Shown here in pieces: positions 63,896 through 64,000 of a stretch of DNA of 64,000 nucleotides. The notes under the pieces were generated by a model, which saw only the letters and a program-made list of their open reading frames with translations, was not told the origin of the DNA and made no database searches. How positions within the stretch are numbered: the stretch's first letter is position 1; the number at the start of each line of letters is the position of its first letter. The translations under genes and the position numbers were made by a program. The stretch is from Anabaena sp. UHCC 0204 (GTDB taxonomy: Bacteria; Cyanobacteriota; Cyanobacteriia; Cyanobacteriales; Nostocaceae): NCBI RefSeq assembly GCF_009711975.1, contig NZ_VIKW01000026.1:1-64000 (forward strand), read 5' to 3'.

Positions 63896-64000
63896 GATGA
63901 TAAAGTCCTGTAAAGTCTTACTACAATTCAAATTGAGCTTACTGCAAAATCTTACCTAATTTGCTAAATTCTTAAGATTTTTAACACAGCTTCATCAGAA

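Overview
The window is chromosomal DNA of a filamentous, probably heterocyst-type cyanobacterium (Nostocales: Anabaena/Dolichospermum/Nostoc-like). The evidence is oxygenic photosynthesis genes (psbEFLJ, psaI, ndhCKJ, ycf48, rubA, psb32), cyanophycin metabolism (cphA, cphB), many HIP1 octamers (GCGATCGC), AT-rich spacers, and short tandem repeats of the kinds common in Nostocales. I saw no tRNA, rRNA, CRISPR array, complete insertion sequence or prophage.

Layout. 0-2.4 kb: the 5' part of a large P-loop/helicase-like gene that leaves the left edge. 2.5-13.9 kb: a five-gene phototaxis/chemotaxis operon on the minus strand (PatA-like regulator, CheY, CheW, a receptor with seven tandem GAF domains, and a CheA-CheY hybrid), laid out like pixGHIJL/ptx; the GAFs look like bilin-binding cyanobacteriochromes. 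14.7-25.9 kb: housekeeping genes (murQ, DUF3110, tamB, sbcD, cysH, psb32) and one small PIN toxin-antitoxin pair. 26.2-31.2 kb: a 1658-residue hybrid histidine kinase carrying a DXCF-type cyanobacteriochrome GAF. 31.6-35.3 kb: cphB-cphA. 35.8-45.2 kb: trmD, ispF, a two-gene module with an unusual PIN protein, an oligopeptide-binding lipoprotein, larB, argH, a small basic protein, a NUDIX hydrolase and an alpha/beta hydrolase. 45.3-49.1 kb: a papain-like protease fused to a TerB-like domain, a lumenal pentapeptide protein, gcvT and gcvH.

49.3-57.9 kb is the accessory region. It holds a DUF433/VapC45-type pair with a broken toxin, coiled-coil and ribbon-helix-helix-like small genes, a pentapeptide-RidA fusion, a frameshifted Uma2 protein, a short STAND NTPase divergent from a methyltransferase-nuclease fusion, a RelE-type pair, and a second copy of the 37-kb PIN module whose PIN gene is only a stump. 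58.0-63.9 kb is core photosynthesis: ndhCKJ, a glycosyltransferase, rubA-ycf48-psbEFLJ and convergent psaI.

The most interesting parts are the light-sensing inventory (up to seven candidate bilin GAFs in two proteins), the methyltransferase-nuclease/STAND pair, the paired PIN module present once intact and once decayed, and a composite purine-rich repeat cassette that sits at gene 3' ends and in one case supplies the last codons of trmD.
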